Assembly (NCBI GenBank): GCA_035222895.1
Contig: JAVYIG010000170.1
Span: 434,001-498,000 of the forward strand
DNA from: Strongylocentrotus droebachiensis
Lineage: Eukaryota; Echinodermata; Echinoidea; Camarodonta; Strongylocentrotidae
Reading direction: 5' to 3'
DNA length: 64,000 nt
The translations under genes were made by a program, and so were the position numbers. Below are positions 42,791 through 56,886 of the stretch, piece after piece (position 1 is the stretch's first letter; every line of letters starts with the position of its first letter). The notes beneath the pieces are model-generated. The model ran no database searches and was not told the DNA's origin. It saw only the letters and a list, made by a program, of their open reading frames with translations.

Positions 42791-45700
42791 TTTATACGAA
42801 AAAGGGGCGGTTTTCAAATTTTCCAAGATTTGGCTTTACTTCCCTTGTAATGAACAAACAGGAGTCATAATAAGTCTAAGGGGATGTTTGGACTCTTATG
42901 AAGAGAAAATGGAGAGGACTGAAAATGTTCATTTTTTGGCAAAAACGATGAGCTAACCCCTTGCCATTTATACGAAAAAGGGGCGGTTTTCAAATTTTCC
43001 AAGATTTGGCTTTACTTCCCTTGTAATGAACAAGCAGGAGTCATAATAAGTTTGTGGGCATGTTGGGACTATCATGGAGAGAAAATGGAGAGGACTGAAA
43101 ATTTTCATTTTTTGGCAAAAACGATGAGCTAACCCCTTGCCATTTTTTCGAAAAAAGGGCGGTTTTCGAATTTCCAAGATTTGGCTTTACTTCCCTTGTA
43201 ATGAACAAGCAGGAGTCATAATAAGTTTGTGGGCATGTTGGAACTATCATGGAGAGAAAATGGAGAGGACTGAAAATGTTCATTTTTTGGCAAAAACGAT
43301 GACCTAACCCCTTGCAATTTTTTCAAAATATTTTGATTTTCGAATTATCCCGAATTTGCCTATGCTTCCCTTTTTGTGAACAAACGGGAGTCATAACAAG
43401 TCTAAGGGGATGTTTGGACTCTTATGAAGAGAAAATGGAGAGGACTGAAAATGTTCATTTTTTGGCAAAAACGATGAGCTAACCCCTTGCCATTTATACG
43501 AAAAAGGGGCGGTTTTCAAATTTTCCAAGATTTGGCTTTACTTCCCTTGTAATGAACAAGCAGGAGTCATAATAAGTTTGTGGGCATGTTGGGACTATCA
43601 TGGAGAGAAAATGGAGAGGACTGAAAATTTTCATTTTTTGGCAAAAACGATGAGCTAACCCCTTGCCATTTTTTCGAAAAAAGGGCGGTTTTCAAATTTC
43701 CAAGATTTGACATTCCTTATTTTTTCATGAACAAACAGGAATCATAATAAGTTTGTGGGCGTGTTGGGACTATCATGGAGAGAAAACGGAGAGGATTGAA
43801 AATTTTCATTTTTTGGCAAAAACGATGACCTAACCCCTAGCCATTTTTTCAAAATATTTTGATTTTCGAATTATCTCAAATTCGCCTATGCTTCCCTTTT
43901 TGTGAACAAACGGGAGTCATAACAAGTCTAAGGGTATGTTGGACTCTTATGAAGAGAAAACGGAGAGGATTGAACATTTTCATTTTTTGGCCAAAAAAAA
44001 AAGAGCTAACCCCTTGCCATTTTTTCGAAAAAAGGGCGGTGTTCGAATTTCCAAGATTTGACATACCTTATTTTTTTTCATGAACAAACAGGAGTCATAA
44101 TAAGTTTGTGGGCATGTTGGGACTATTATGGAGAGAAAATGGAGAGGACTGAAAATGTTCATTTTTTGGCAAAAACGATGACCTAACCCCTTGCCATATT
44201 TTCAAAATATTTTGATTTTCGAATTATCCCGAATTTGCCTATGCTTCCCTTTTTGTGAACAAACGGGAGTCATAACAAGTCTAAGGGGATGTTTGGACTC
44301 TTATGAAGAGAAAACGGAGAGGATTGAAAATTTTCATTTTTTGGCAAAAAAAAAGAGCTAACCCCTTGCCATTTTTTCGAAAAAAGGGCGGTTTTCAAAT
44401 TTCCAAGATTTGGCTTTACTTCCCTTGTAATGAACAAGCAGGAGTCATAATAAGTTTGTGGGCATGTTGGAACTATCATGGAGAGAAAATGGAGAGGACT
44501 GAAAATTTTCATTTTTTGGCAAAAACGATGAGCTAACCCCTTGCCATTTTTTCGAAAAAAGGGCGGTTTTCAAATTTCCAAGATTTGACATTCCTTATTT
44601 TTTCATGAACAAACAGGAATCATAATAAGTTTGTGGGCGTGTTGGGACTATCATGGAGAGAAAACGGAGAGGATTGAAAATTTTCATTTTTTGGCAAAAA
44701 CGATGACCTAACCCCTAGCCATTTTTTCAAAATATTTTGATTTTCGAATTATCTCAAATTCGCCTATGCTTCCCTTTTTGTGAACAAACGGGAGTCATAA
44801 CAAGTCTAAGGGTATGTTGGACTCTTATGAAGAGAAAACGGAGAGGATTGAACATTTTCATTTTTTGGCCAAAAAAAAAAGAGCTAACCCCTTGCCATTT
44901 TTTCGAAAAAAGGGCGGTGTTCGAATTTCCAAGATTTGACATACCTTATTTTTTTTCATGAACAAACAGGAGTCATAATAAGTTTGTGGGCATGTTGGGA
45001 CTATTATGGAGAGAAAATGGAGAGGACTGAAAATGTTCATTTTTTGGCAAAAACGATGACCTAACCCCTTGCCATATTTTCAAAATATTTTGATTTTCGA
45101 ATTATCCCGAATTTGCCTATGCTTCCCTTTTTGTGAACAAACGGGAGTCATAACAAGTCTAAGGGGATGTTTGGACTCTTATGAAGAGAAAACGGAGAGG
45201 ATTGAAAATTTTCATTTTTTGGCAAAAAAAAAGAGCTAACCCCTTGCCATTTTTTCGAAAAAAGGGCGGTTTTCAAATTTCCAAGATTTGACATTCCTTA
45301 TTTTTTCATGAACAAACAGGAATCATAATAAGTTTGTGGGCGTGTTGGGACTATCATGGAGAGAAAACGGAGAGGATTGAAAATTTTCATTTTTTGGCAA
45401 AAACGATGACCTAACCCCTAGCCATTTTTTCAAAATATTTTGATTTTCGAATTATCTCAAATTCGCCTATGCTTCCCTTTTTATGAACAAACGGGAGTCA
45501 TAACAAGTCTAAGGGTATGTTGGACTCTTATGAAGAGAAAACGGAGAGGATTGAAAATTTTCATTTTTTGGCCAAAAAAAAAAAGAGCTAACCCCTTGCC
45601 ATTTTTTCGAAAAAAGGGCGGTGTTCGAATTTCCAAGATTTGACATACCTTATTTTTTTCATGAACAAACAGGAGTCATAATAAGTTTGTGGGCATGTTG

Positions 45701-46961
45701 GGACTATTATGGAGAGAAAATGGAGAGGACTGAAAATGTTCATTTTTTGGCAAAAACGATGACCTAACCCCTTGCCATTTTTTCAAAATATTTTGATTTT
45801 CGAATTATCCCGAATTTGCCTATGCTTCCCTTTTTGTGAACAAACGGGAGTCATAACAAGTCTAAGGGGATGTTTGGACTCTTATGAAGAGAAAACGGAG
45901 AGGATTGAAAATTTTCATTTTTTGGCAAAAAAAAAGAGCTAACCCCTTGCCATTTTTTCGAAAAAAGGGTGGTTTTCGAATTTCCAAGATTTGACATTCC
46001 TTATTTTTTCATGAACAAACAGGAATCATAATAAGTTTGTGGGCATGTTGGGACTATCATGGAGAGAAAACGGAGAGGATTGAAAATTTTCATTTTTTGG
46101 CAAAAACGATGACCTAACCCCTAGCCATTTTTTCAAAATATTTTGATTTTCGAATTATCTCAAATTCGCCTATGCTTCCCTTTTTGTGAGCAAACGGGAG
46201 TCATAACAAGTCTAAGAGTATGTTGGACTCTTATGAAGAGAAAACGGAGAGGATTGAAAATTTTCATTTTTGGCAACAAAAAAAAGAGCTAACCCCTTGC
46301 CATTTTTTCGAAAAAAGGGCGGTTTTCGAATTTCCAAGATTTGACATTCCTTATTTTTTTCATGAACAAACAGGAGTCATAATAAGTTTGTGGGCATGTT
46401 GGAACTATCATGGAGAGAAAATGGAGAGGACTGAAAATGTTCATTTTTTGGCAAAAACGATGACCTAACCCCTTGCCATTTTTTCAAAATATTTTGATTT
46501 TCGAATTATCCCGAATTTGCCTATGCTTCCCTTTTTGTGAACAAACGGGAGTCATAACAAGTCTAAGGGGATGTTTGGACTCTTATGGAGAGAAAATGGA
46601 GAGGACTGAAAATGTTCATTTTTTGGCAAAAACGATGAGCTAACCCCTTGCCATTTATACGAAAAAGGGGCGGTTTTCAAATTTTCCAAGATTTGGCTTT
46701 ACTTCCCTTGTAATGAACAAACAGGAGTCATAATAAGTCTAAGGGGATGTTTGGACTCTTATGAAGAGAAAATGGAGAGGACTGAAAATGTTCATTTTTT
46801 GGCAAAAACGATGAGCTAACCCCTTGCCATTTATACGAAAAAGGGGCGGTTTTCAAATTTTCCAAGATTTGGCTTTACTTCCCTTGTAATGAACAAGCAG
46901 GAGTCATAATAAGTTTGTGGGCATGTTGGGACTATCATGGAGAGAAAATGGAGAGGACTGA
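42791..46961 (+). repeat. 4.2 kb higher-order block, copy 2
   Basis: Partner of 32105-36275. Beyond 46961 the match resumes at offset 10,511, meaning exactly one 175-bp monomer was lost here relative to copy 1. Confidence 0.85.
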
Positions 46962-48509
46962 AAATGTTCATTTTTTGGCAAAAACGATGACCTAACCCCT
47001 TGCTATTTTTTCAAAATATTTTGATTTTCGAATTATCCCGAATTTGCCTATGCTTCCCTTTTTGTGAACAAACGGGAGTCATAACAAGTCTAAGGGGATG
47101 TTTGGACTCTTATGAAGAGAAAATGGAGAGGACTGAAAATGTTCATTTTTTGGCAAAAACGATGAGCTAACCCCTTGCCATTTATACGAAAAAGGGGCGG
47201 TTTTCAAATTTTCCAAGATTTGGCTTTACTTCCCTTGTAATGAACAAGCAGGAGTCATAATAAGTTTGTGGGCATGTTGGGACTATCATGGAGAGAAAAT
47301 GGAGAGGACTGAAAATTTTCATTTTTTGGCAAAAACGATGAGCTAACCCCTTGCCATTTTTTCGAAAAAAGGGCGGTTTTCAAATTTCCAAGATTTGACA
47401 TTCCTTATTTTTTCATGAACAAACAGGAATCATAATAAGTTTGTGGGCGTGTTGGGACTATCATGGAGTGAAAACGGAGAGGATTGAAAATTTTCATTTT
47501 TTGGCAAAAACGATGACCTAACCCCTAGCCATTTTTTCAAAATATTTTGATTTTCGAATTATCTCAAATTCGCCTATGCTTCCCTTTTTGTGAACAAACG
47601 GGAGTCATAACAAGTCTAAGGGTATGTTGGACTCTTATGAAGAGAAAACGGAGAGGATTGAAAATTTTCATTTTTTGGCCAAAAAAAAAAGAGCTAACCC
47701 CTTGCCATTTTTTCGAAAAAAGGGCGGTGTTCGAATTTCCAAGATTTGACATACCTTATTTTTTCATGAACAAACAGGAATCATAATAAGTTTGTGGGCA
47801 TGTTGGGACTATCATGGAGAGAAAACGGAGAGGATTGAAAATTTTCATTTTTTGGCAAAAACGATGACCTAACCCCTAGCCATTTTTTCAAAATATTTTG
47901 ATTTTCGAATTATCTCAAATTCGCCTATGCTTCCCTTTTTGTGAGCAAACGGGAGTCATAACAAGTCTAAGAGTATGTTGGACTCTTATGAAGAGAAAAC
48001 GGAGAGGATTGAAAATTTTCATTTTTGGCAACAAAAAAAAGAGCTAACCCCTTGCCATTTTTTCGAAAAAAGGGCGGTTTTCGAATTTCCAAGATTTGAC
48101 ATTCCTTATTTTTTTCATGAACAAACAGGAGTCATAATAAGTTTGTGGGCATGTTGGAACTATCATGGAGAGAAAATGGAGAGGACTGATAATGTTCATT
48201 TTTTGGCAAAAACGATGACCTAACCCCTTGCCATTTTTTCAAAATATTTTGATTTTCGAATTATCCCGAATTTGCCTATGCTTCCCTTTTTGTGAACAAA
48301 CGGGAGTCATAACAAGTCTAAGGGGATGTTTGGACTCTTATGGAGAGAAAATGGAGAGGACTGAAAATGTTCATTTTTTGGCAAAAACGATGAGCTAACC
48401 CCTTGCCATTTATACGAAAAAGGGGCGGTTTTCAAATTTTCCAAGATTTGGCTTTACTTCCCTTGTAATGAACAAACAGGAGTCATAATAAGTCTAAGGG
48501 GATGTTTGG

Positions 48510-50956
48510 ACTCTTATGAAGAGAAAATGGAGAGGACTGAAAATGTTCATTTTTTGGCAAAAACGATGAGCTAACCCCTTGCCATTTATACGAAAAAGGG
48601 GCGGTTTTCAAATTTTCCAAGATTTGGCTTTACTTCCCTTGTAATGAACAAGCAGGAGTCATAATAAGTTTGTGGGCATGTTGGGACTATCATGGAGAGA
48701 AAATGGAGAGGACTGAAAATTTTCATTTTTTGGCAAAAACGATGAGCTAACCCCTTGCCATTTTTTCGAAAAAAGGGCGGTTTTCGAATTTCCAAGATTT
48801 GGCTTTACTTCCCTTGTAATGAACAAGCAGGAGTCATAATAAGTTTGTGGGCATGTTGGAACTATCATGGAGAGAAAATGGAGAGGACTGAAAATGTTCA
48901 TTTTTTGGCAAAAACGATGACCTAACCCCTTGCCATTTTTTCAAAATATTTTGATTTTCGAATTATCCCGAATTTGCCTATGCTTCCCTTTTTGTGAACA
49001 AACGGGAGTCATAACAAGTCTAAGGGGATGTTTGGACTCTTATGAAGAGAAAATGGAGAGGACTGAAAATGTTCATTTTTTGGCAAAAACGATGAGCTAA
49101 CCCCTTGCCATTTATACGAAAAAGGGGCGGTTTTCAAATTTTCCAAGATTTGGCTTTACTTCCCTTGTAATGAACAAGCAGGAGTCATAATAAGTTTGTG
49201 GGCATGTTGGGACTATCATGGAGAGAAAATGGAGAGGACTGAAAATTTTCATTTTTTGGCAAAAACGATGAGCTAACCCCTTGCCATTTTTTCGAAAAAA
49301 GGGCGGTTTTCAAATTTCCAAGATTTGACATTCCTTATTTTTTCATGAACAAACAGGAATCATAATAAGTTTGTGGGCGTGTTGGGACTATCATGGAGAG
49401 AAAACGGAGAGGATTGAAAATTTTCATTTTTTGGCAAAAACGATGACCTAACCCCTAGCCATTTTTTCAAAATATTTTGATTTTCGAATTATCTCAAATT
49501 CGCCTATGCTTCCCTTTTTTGTGAACAAACGGGAGTCATAACAAGTCTAAGGGTATGTTGGACTCTTATGAAGAGAAAACGGAGAGGATTGAAAATTTTC
49601 ATTTTTTGGCCAAAAAAAAAAGAGCTAACCCCTTGCCATTTTTTCGAAAAAAGGGCGGTGTTCGAATTTCCAAGATTTGACATACCTTATTTTTTTTCAT
49701 GAACAAACAGGAGTCATAATAAGTTTGTGGGCATGTTGGGACTATTATGGAGAGAAAATGGAGAGGACTGAAAATGTTCATTTTTTGGCAAAAACGATGA
49801 CCTAACCCCTTGCCATTTTTTCAAAATATTTTGATTTTCGAATTATCCCGAATTTGCCTATGCTTCCCTTTTTGTGAACAAACGGGAGTCATAACAAGTC
49901 TAAGGGGATGTTTGGACTCTTATGAAGAGAAAACGGAGAGGATTGAAAATTTTCATTTTTTGGCAAAAAAAAAGAGCTAACCCCTTGCCATTTTTTCGAA
50001 AAAAGGGCGGTTTTCGAATTTCCAAGATTTGACATTCCTTATTTTTTCATGAACAAACAGGAATCATAATAAGTTTGTGGGCATGTTGGGACTATCATGG
50101 AGAGAAAACGGAGAGGATTGAAAATTTTCATTTTTTGGCAAAAACGATGACCTAACCCCTAGCCATTTTTTCAAAATATTTTGATTTTCGAATTATCTCA
50201 AATTCGCCTATGCTTCCCTTTTTGTGAGCAAACGGGAGTCATAACAAGTCTAAGAGTATGTTGGACTCTTATGAAGAGAAAACGGAGAGGATTGAAAATT
50301 TTCATTTTTGGCAACAAAAAAAAGAGCTAACCCCTTGCCATTTTTTCGAAAAAAGGGCGGTTTTCGAATTTCCAAGATTTGACATTCCTTATTTTTTTCA
50401 TGAACAAACAGGAGTCATAATAAGTTTGTGGGCATGTTGGAACTATCATGGAGAGAAAATGGAGAGGACTGATAATGTTCATTTTTTGGCAAAAACGATG
50501 ACCTAACCCCTTGCCATTTTTTCAAAATATTTTGATTTTCGAATTATCCCGAATTTGCCTATGCTTCCCTTTTTGTGAACAAACGGGAGTCATAACAAGT
50601 CTAAGGGGATGTTTGGACTCTTATGGAGAGAAAATGGAGAGGACTGAAAACGTTCATTTTTTGGCAAAAACGATGAGCCATTTATACGAAAAAGGGGCGG
50701 TTTTCAAATTTTCCAAGATTTGGCTTTACTTCCCTTGTATTGAACAAACAGGAGTCATAATAAGTCTAAGGGGATGTTTGGACTCTTATGAAGAGAAAAT
50801 GGAGAGGACTGAAAATGTTCATTTTTTGGCAAAAACGATGAGCTAACCCCTTGCCATTTATACGAAAAAGGGGCGGTTTTCAAATTTTCCAAGATTTGGC
50901 TTTACTTCCCTTGTAATGAACAAGCAGGAGTCATAATAAGTTTGTGGGCATGTTGG
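48510..50956 (+). repeat. 2.4 kb higher-order block repeated at offset 13,044
   Basis: It matches 61554-64000 and continues past the window end. Both copies share a private extra T (CTTCCCTTTTTTGTGAAC near 49512 and 62556) and the GATGAGCCATTTATACG deletion (50672/63716). Confidence 0.85.
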
Positions 50957-51748
50957 GACTATCATGGAGAGAAAATGGAGAGGACTGAAAATTTTCATTT
51001 TTTGGCAAAAACGATGAGCTAACCCCTTGCCATTTTTTCGAAAAAAGGGCGGTTTTCGAATTTCCAAGATTTGGCTTTACTTCCCTTGTAATGAACAAGC
51101 AGGAGTCATAATAAGTTTGTGGGCATGTTGGAACTATCATGGAGAGAAAATGGAGAGGACTGAAAATGTTCATTTTTTGGCAAAAACGATGACCTAACCC
51201 CTTGCCATTTTTTCAAAATATTTTGATTTTCGAATTATCCCGAATTTGCCTATGCTTCCCTTTTTGTGAACAAACGGGAGTCATAACAAGTCTAAGGGGA
51301 TGTTTGGACTCTTATGAAGAGAAAATGGAGAGGACTGAAAATGTTCATTTTTTGGCAAAAACGATGAGCTAACCCCTTGCCATTTATACGAAAAAGGGGC
51401 GGTTTTCAAATTTTCCAAGATTTGGCTTTACTTCCCTTGTAATGAACAAGCAGGAGTCATAATAAGTTTGTGGGCATGTTGGGTCTATCATGGAGAGAAA
51501 ATGGAGAGGACTGAAAATTTTCATTTTTTGGCAAAAACGATGAGCTAACCCCTTGCCATTTTTTCGAAAAAAGGGCGGTTTTCAAATTTCCAAGATTTGA
51601 CATTCCTTATTTTTTCATGAACAAACAGGAATCATAATAAGTTTGTGGGCGTGTTGGGACTATCATGGAGAGAAAACGGAGAGGATTGAAAATTTTCATT
51701 TTTTGGCAAAAACGATGACCTAACCCCTAGCCATTTTTTCAAAATATT

Positions 51749-53660
51749 TTGATTTTCGAATTATCTCAAATTCGCCTATGCTTCCCTTTTTGTGAACAAA
51801 CGGGAGTCATAACAAGTCTAAGGGTATGTTGGACTCTTATGAAGAGAAAACGGAGAGGATTGAAAATTTTCATTTTTTGGCCAAAAAAAAAAGAGCTAAC
51901 CCCTTGCCATTTTTTCGAAAAAAGGGCGGTGTTCGAATTTCCAAGATTTGACATTCCTTATTTTTTTCATGAACAAACAGGAATCATAATAAGTTTGTGG
52001 GCATGTTGGGACTATCATGGAGAGAAAATGGAGAGGACTGAAAATTTTCATTTTTTGGCAAAAACGATGAGCTAACCCCTTGCCATTTTTTCGAAAAAAG
52101 GGCGGTTTTCAAATTTCCAAGATTTGACATTCCTTATTTTTTCATGAACAAACAGGAATCATAATAAGTTTGTGGGCGTGTTGGGACTATCATGGAGAGA
52201 AAACGGAGAGGATTGAAAATTTTCATTTTTTGGCAAAAACGATGACCTAACCCCTAGCCATTTTTTCAAAATATTTTGATTTTCGAATTATCTCAAATTC
52301 GCCTATGCTTCCCTTTTTGTGAACAAACGGGAGTCATAACAAGTCTAAGGGTATGTTGGACTCTTATGAAGAGAAAACGGAGAGGATTGAAAATTTTCAT
52401 TTTTTGGCCAAAAAAAAAAGAGCTAACCCCTTGCCATTTATACGAAAAAGGGGCGGTTTTCAAATTTTCCAAGATTTGGCTTTACTTCCCTTGTAATGAA
52501 CAAACAGGAGTCATAATAAGTTTGTGGGCATGTTGGGACTATCATGGAGAGAAAATGGAGAGGACTGAAAATTTTCATTTTTTGGCAAAAACGATGAGCT
52601 AACCCCCTGCCATTTTTTCGAAAAAAGGGCGGTTTTCAAATTTCCAAGATTTGACATTCCTTATTTTTTCATGAACAAACAGGAATCATAATAAGTTTGT
52701 GGGCATGTTGGGACTATCATGGAGAGAAAACGGAGAGGATTGAAAATTTTCATTTTTTGGCAAAAACGATGACCTAACCCCTAGCCATTTTTTCAAAATA
52801 TTTTGATTTTCGAATTATCTCAAATTCGCCTATGCTTCCCTTTTTGTGAACAAACGGGAGTCATAACAAGTCTAAGGGTATGTTGGACTCTTATGAAGAG
52901 AAAACGGAGAGGATTGAAAATTTTCATTTTTTGGCAAAAAAAAAAAGAGCTAACCCCTTGCCATTTTTTCGAAAAAAGGGCGGTTTTCGAATTTCCAAGA
53001 TTTGACATTCCTTATTTTTTTCATGAACAAACAGGAATCATAATAAGTTTGTGGGCATGTTGGGACTATCATGGAGAGAAAATGGAGAGGACTGAAAATT
53101 TTCATTTTTTGGCAAAAACGATGAGCTAACCCCTTGCCATTTTTTCGAAAAAAGGGCGGTTTTCAAATTTCCAAGATTTGACATTCCTTATTTTTTCATG
53201 AACAAACAGGAATCATAATAAGTTTGTGGGCGTGTTGGGACTATCATGGAGAGAAAACGGAGAGGATTGAAAATTTTCATTTTTTGACAAAAACGATGAC
53301 CTAACCCCTAGCCATTTTTTCAAAATATTTTGATTTTCGAATTATCTCAAATTCGCCTATTCTTCCCTTTTTTTGAACAAACGGGAGTCATAACAAGTCT
53401 AAGGGTATGTTGGACTCTTATGAAGAGAAAACGGAGAGGATTGAAAATTTTCATTTTTTGGCCAAAAAAAAAAGAGCTAACCCCTTGCCATTTTTTCGAA
53501 AAAAGGGCGGTGTTCGAATTTCCAAGATTTGACATTCCTTATTTTTTTCATGAACAAACAGGAGTCATAATAAGTTTGTGGGCATGTTGGGACTATCATG
53601 GAGAGAAAATGGAGAGGACTGAAAATGTTCATTTTTTGGCAAAAACGATGACCTAACCCC
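51749..53660 (+). repeat. 527-bp trimer higher-order repeat
   Basis: The type-2 monomer motif recurs at 51749, 52276, 52803 and 53330, spaced exactly 527. Each unit is three monomers. One unit (52276) has a type-3 head substituted for type 1, showing variant exchange. Confidence 0.85.
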
Positions 53661-56137
53661 TTGCCATTTTTTCAAAATATTTTGATTTTCGAATTATCCC
53701 GAATTTGCCTATGCTTCCCTTTTTGTGAACAAACGGGAGTCATAACAATTCTAAGGGGATGTTTGGACTCTTATGAAGAGAAAATGGAGAGGACTGAAAA
53801 TGTTCATTTTTTGGCAAAAACGATGAGCTAACCCCTTGCCATTTATACGAAAAAGGGGCGGTTTTCAAATTTTCCAAGATTTGGCTTTACTTCCCTTGTA
53901 ATGAACAAACAGGAGTCATAATAAGTTTGTGGGCATGTTGGGACTATCATGGAGAGAAAATGGAGAGGACTGAAAATTTTCATTTTTTGGCAAAAACGAT
54001 GAGCTAACCCCTTGCCTTTTTTCGAAAAAAGGGCGGTTTTCAAATTTCCAAGATTTGACATTCCTTATTTTTTCATGAACAAACAGGAATCATAATAAGT
54101 TTGTGGGCATGTTGGGACTATCATGGAGAGAAAACGGAGAGGATTGAAAATTTTCATTTTTTGGCAAAAACGATGACCTAACCCCTAGCCATTTTTTCAA
54201 AATATTTTGATTTTCGAATTATCTCAAATTCGCCTATGCTTCCCTTTTTGTGAGCAAACGGGAGTCATAACAAGTCTAAGGGTATGTTGGACTCTTATGA
54301 AGAGAAAACGGAGAGGATTGAAAATTTTCATTTTTTGGCAAAAAAAAAAAGAGCTAACCCCTTGCCATTTTTTCGAAAAAAGGGCGGTTTTCGAATTTCC
54401 AAGATTTGACATTCCTTATTTTTTTCATGAACAAACAGGAGTCATAATAAGTTTGTGGGCATGTTGGGACTATCATGGAGAGAAAATGGAGAGGACTGAA
54501 AATTTTCATTTTTTGGCAAAAACGATGAGCTAACCCCTTGCCATTTTTTCGAAAAAAGGGCGGTTTTCAAATTTCCAAGATTTGACATTCCTTATTTTTT
54601 CATGAACAAACAGGAATCATAATAAGTTTGTGGGCGTGTTGGGACTATCATGGAGAGAAAACGGAGAGGATTGAAAATTTTCATTTTTTGGCAAAAACGA
54701 TGACCTAACCCCTAGCCATTTTTTCAAAATATTTTGATTTTCGAATTATCTCAAATTCGCCTATGCTTCCCTTTTTTTGAACAAACGGGAGTCATAACAA
54801 GTCTAAGGGTATGTTGGACTCTTATGAAGAGAAAACGGAGAGGATTGAAAATTTTCATTTTTTGGCCAAAAAAAAAAGAGCTAACCCCTTGCCATTTTTT
54901 CGAAAAAAGGGCGGTGTTCGAATTTCCAAGATTTGACATTCCTTATTTTTTTCATGAACAAACAGGAGTCATAATAAGTTTGTGGGCATGTTGGGACTAT
55001 CATGGAGAGAAAATGGAGAGGACTGAAAATGTTCATTTTTTGGCAAAAACGATGACCTAACCCCTTGCCATTTTTTCAAAATATTTTGATTTTCGAATTA
55101 TCCCGAATTTGCCTATGCTTCCCTTTTTGTGAACAAACGGGAGTCATAACAATTCTAAGGGGATGTTTGGACTCTTATGAAGAGAAAATGGAGAGGACTG
55201 AAAATGTTCATTTTTTGGCAAAAACGATGAGCTAACCCCTTGCCATTTATACGAAAAAGGGGCGGTTTTCAAATTTTCCAAGATTTGGCTTTACTTCCCT
55301 TGTAATGAACAAACAGGAGTCATAATAAGTTTGTGGGCATGTTGGGACTATCATGGAGAGAAAATGGAGAGGACTGAAAATTTTCATTTTTTGGCAAAAA
55401 CGATGAGCTAACCCCTTGCCTTTTTTCGAAAAAAGGGCGGTTTTCAAATTTCCAAGATTTGACATTCCTTATTTTTTCATGAACAAACAGGAATCATAAT
55501 AAGTTTGTGGGCATGTTGGGACTATCATGGAGAGAAAACGGAGAGGATTGAAAATTTTCATTTTTTGGCAAAAACGATGACCTAACCCCTAGCCATTTTT
55601 TCAAAATATTTTGATTTTCGAATTATCTCAAATTCGCCTATGCTTCCCTTTTTGTGAGCAAACGGGAGTCATAACAAGTCTAAGGGTATGTTGGACTCTT
55701 ATGAAGAGAAAACGGAGAGGATTGAAAATTTTCATTTTTTGGCAAAAAAAAAAAGAGCTAACCCCTTGCCATTTTTTCGAAAAAAGGGCGGTTTTCGAAT
55801 TTCCAAGATTTGACATTCCTTATTTTTTTCATGAACAAACAGGAGTCATAATAAGTTTGTGGGCATGTTGGGACTATCATGGAGAGAAAATGGAGAGGAC
55901 TGAAAATGTTCATTTTTTGGCAAAAACGATGACCTAACCCCTTGCCATTTTTTCAAAATATTTTGATTTTCGAATTATCCCGAATTTGCCTATGCTTCCC
56001 TTTTTGTGAACAAACGGGAGTCATAACAAGTCTAAGAGGATGTTTGGACTCTTATGAAGAGAAAATGGAGAGGACTGAAAATGTTCATTTTTTCTCTTAT
56101 GAAGAGAAAACGGAGAGGATTGAAAATTTTCATTTTT
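53330..56137 (+). repeat. 1,404-bp octamer higher-order repeat, two copies
   Basis: 53330-54733 and 54734-56137 share the private variants AACAATTCTAAGG (53745/55149), TTGCCTTTTTTCG (54013/55417) and CTTCCCTTTTTTTGAAC, all exactly 1,404 apart. The second copy degenerates near a deletion at 56088. Confidence 0.8.
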
Positions 56138-56886
56138 TGGCCAAAAAAAAAAGAGCTAACCCCTTGCCATTTTTTCGAAAAAAGGGCGGTTTTCGAATTT
56201 CCAAGATTTGACATTCCTTATTTTTTTCATGAACAAACAGGAGTCATAATAAGTTTGTGGGCATGTTGGGACTATCATGGAGAGAAAATGGAGAGGACTG
56301 AAAATGTTCATTTTTTGGCAAAAACGATGACCTAACCCCTTGCCATTTTTTCAAAATATTTTGATTTTCGAATTATCCCGAATTTGCCTATGCTTCCCTT
56401 TTTGTGAACAAACGGGAGTCATAACAAGTCTAAGGGGATGTTTGGACTCTTATGAAGAGAAAATGGAGAGGACTGAAAATGTTCATTTTTTGGCAAAAAC
56501 GATGAGCTAACCCCTTGCCATTTATACGAAAAAGGGGCGGTTTTCAAATTTTCCAAGATTTGGCTTTACTTCCCTTGTAATGAACAAACAGGAGTCATAA
56601 TAAGTTTGTGGGCATGTTGGGACTATCATGGAGAGAAAATGGAGAGGACTGAAAATTTTCATTTTTTGGCAAAAACGATGAGCTAACCCCTTGCCATTTT
56701 TTCGAAAAAAGGGCGGTTTTCAAATTTCCAAGATTTGACATTCCTTATTTTTTCATGAACAAACAGGAATCATAATAAGTTTGTGGGCATGTTGGGACTA
56801 TCATGGAGAGAAAACGGAGAGGATTGAAAATTTTCATTTTTTGGCAAAAACGATGACCTAACCCCTAGCCATTTTTTCAAAATATT

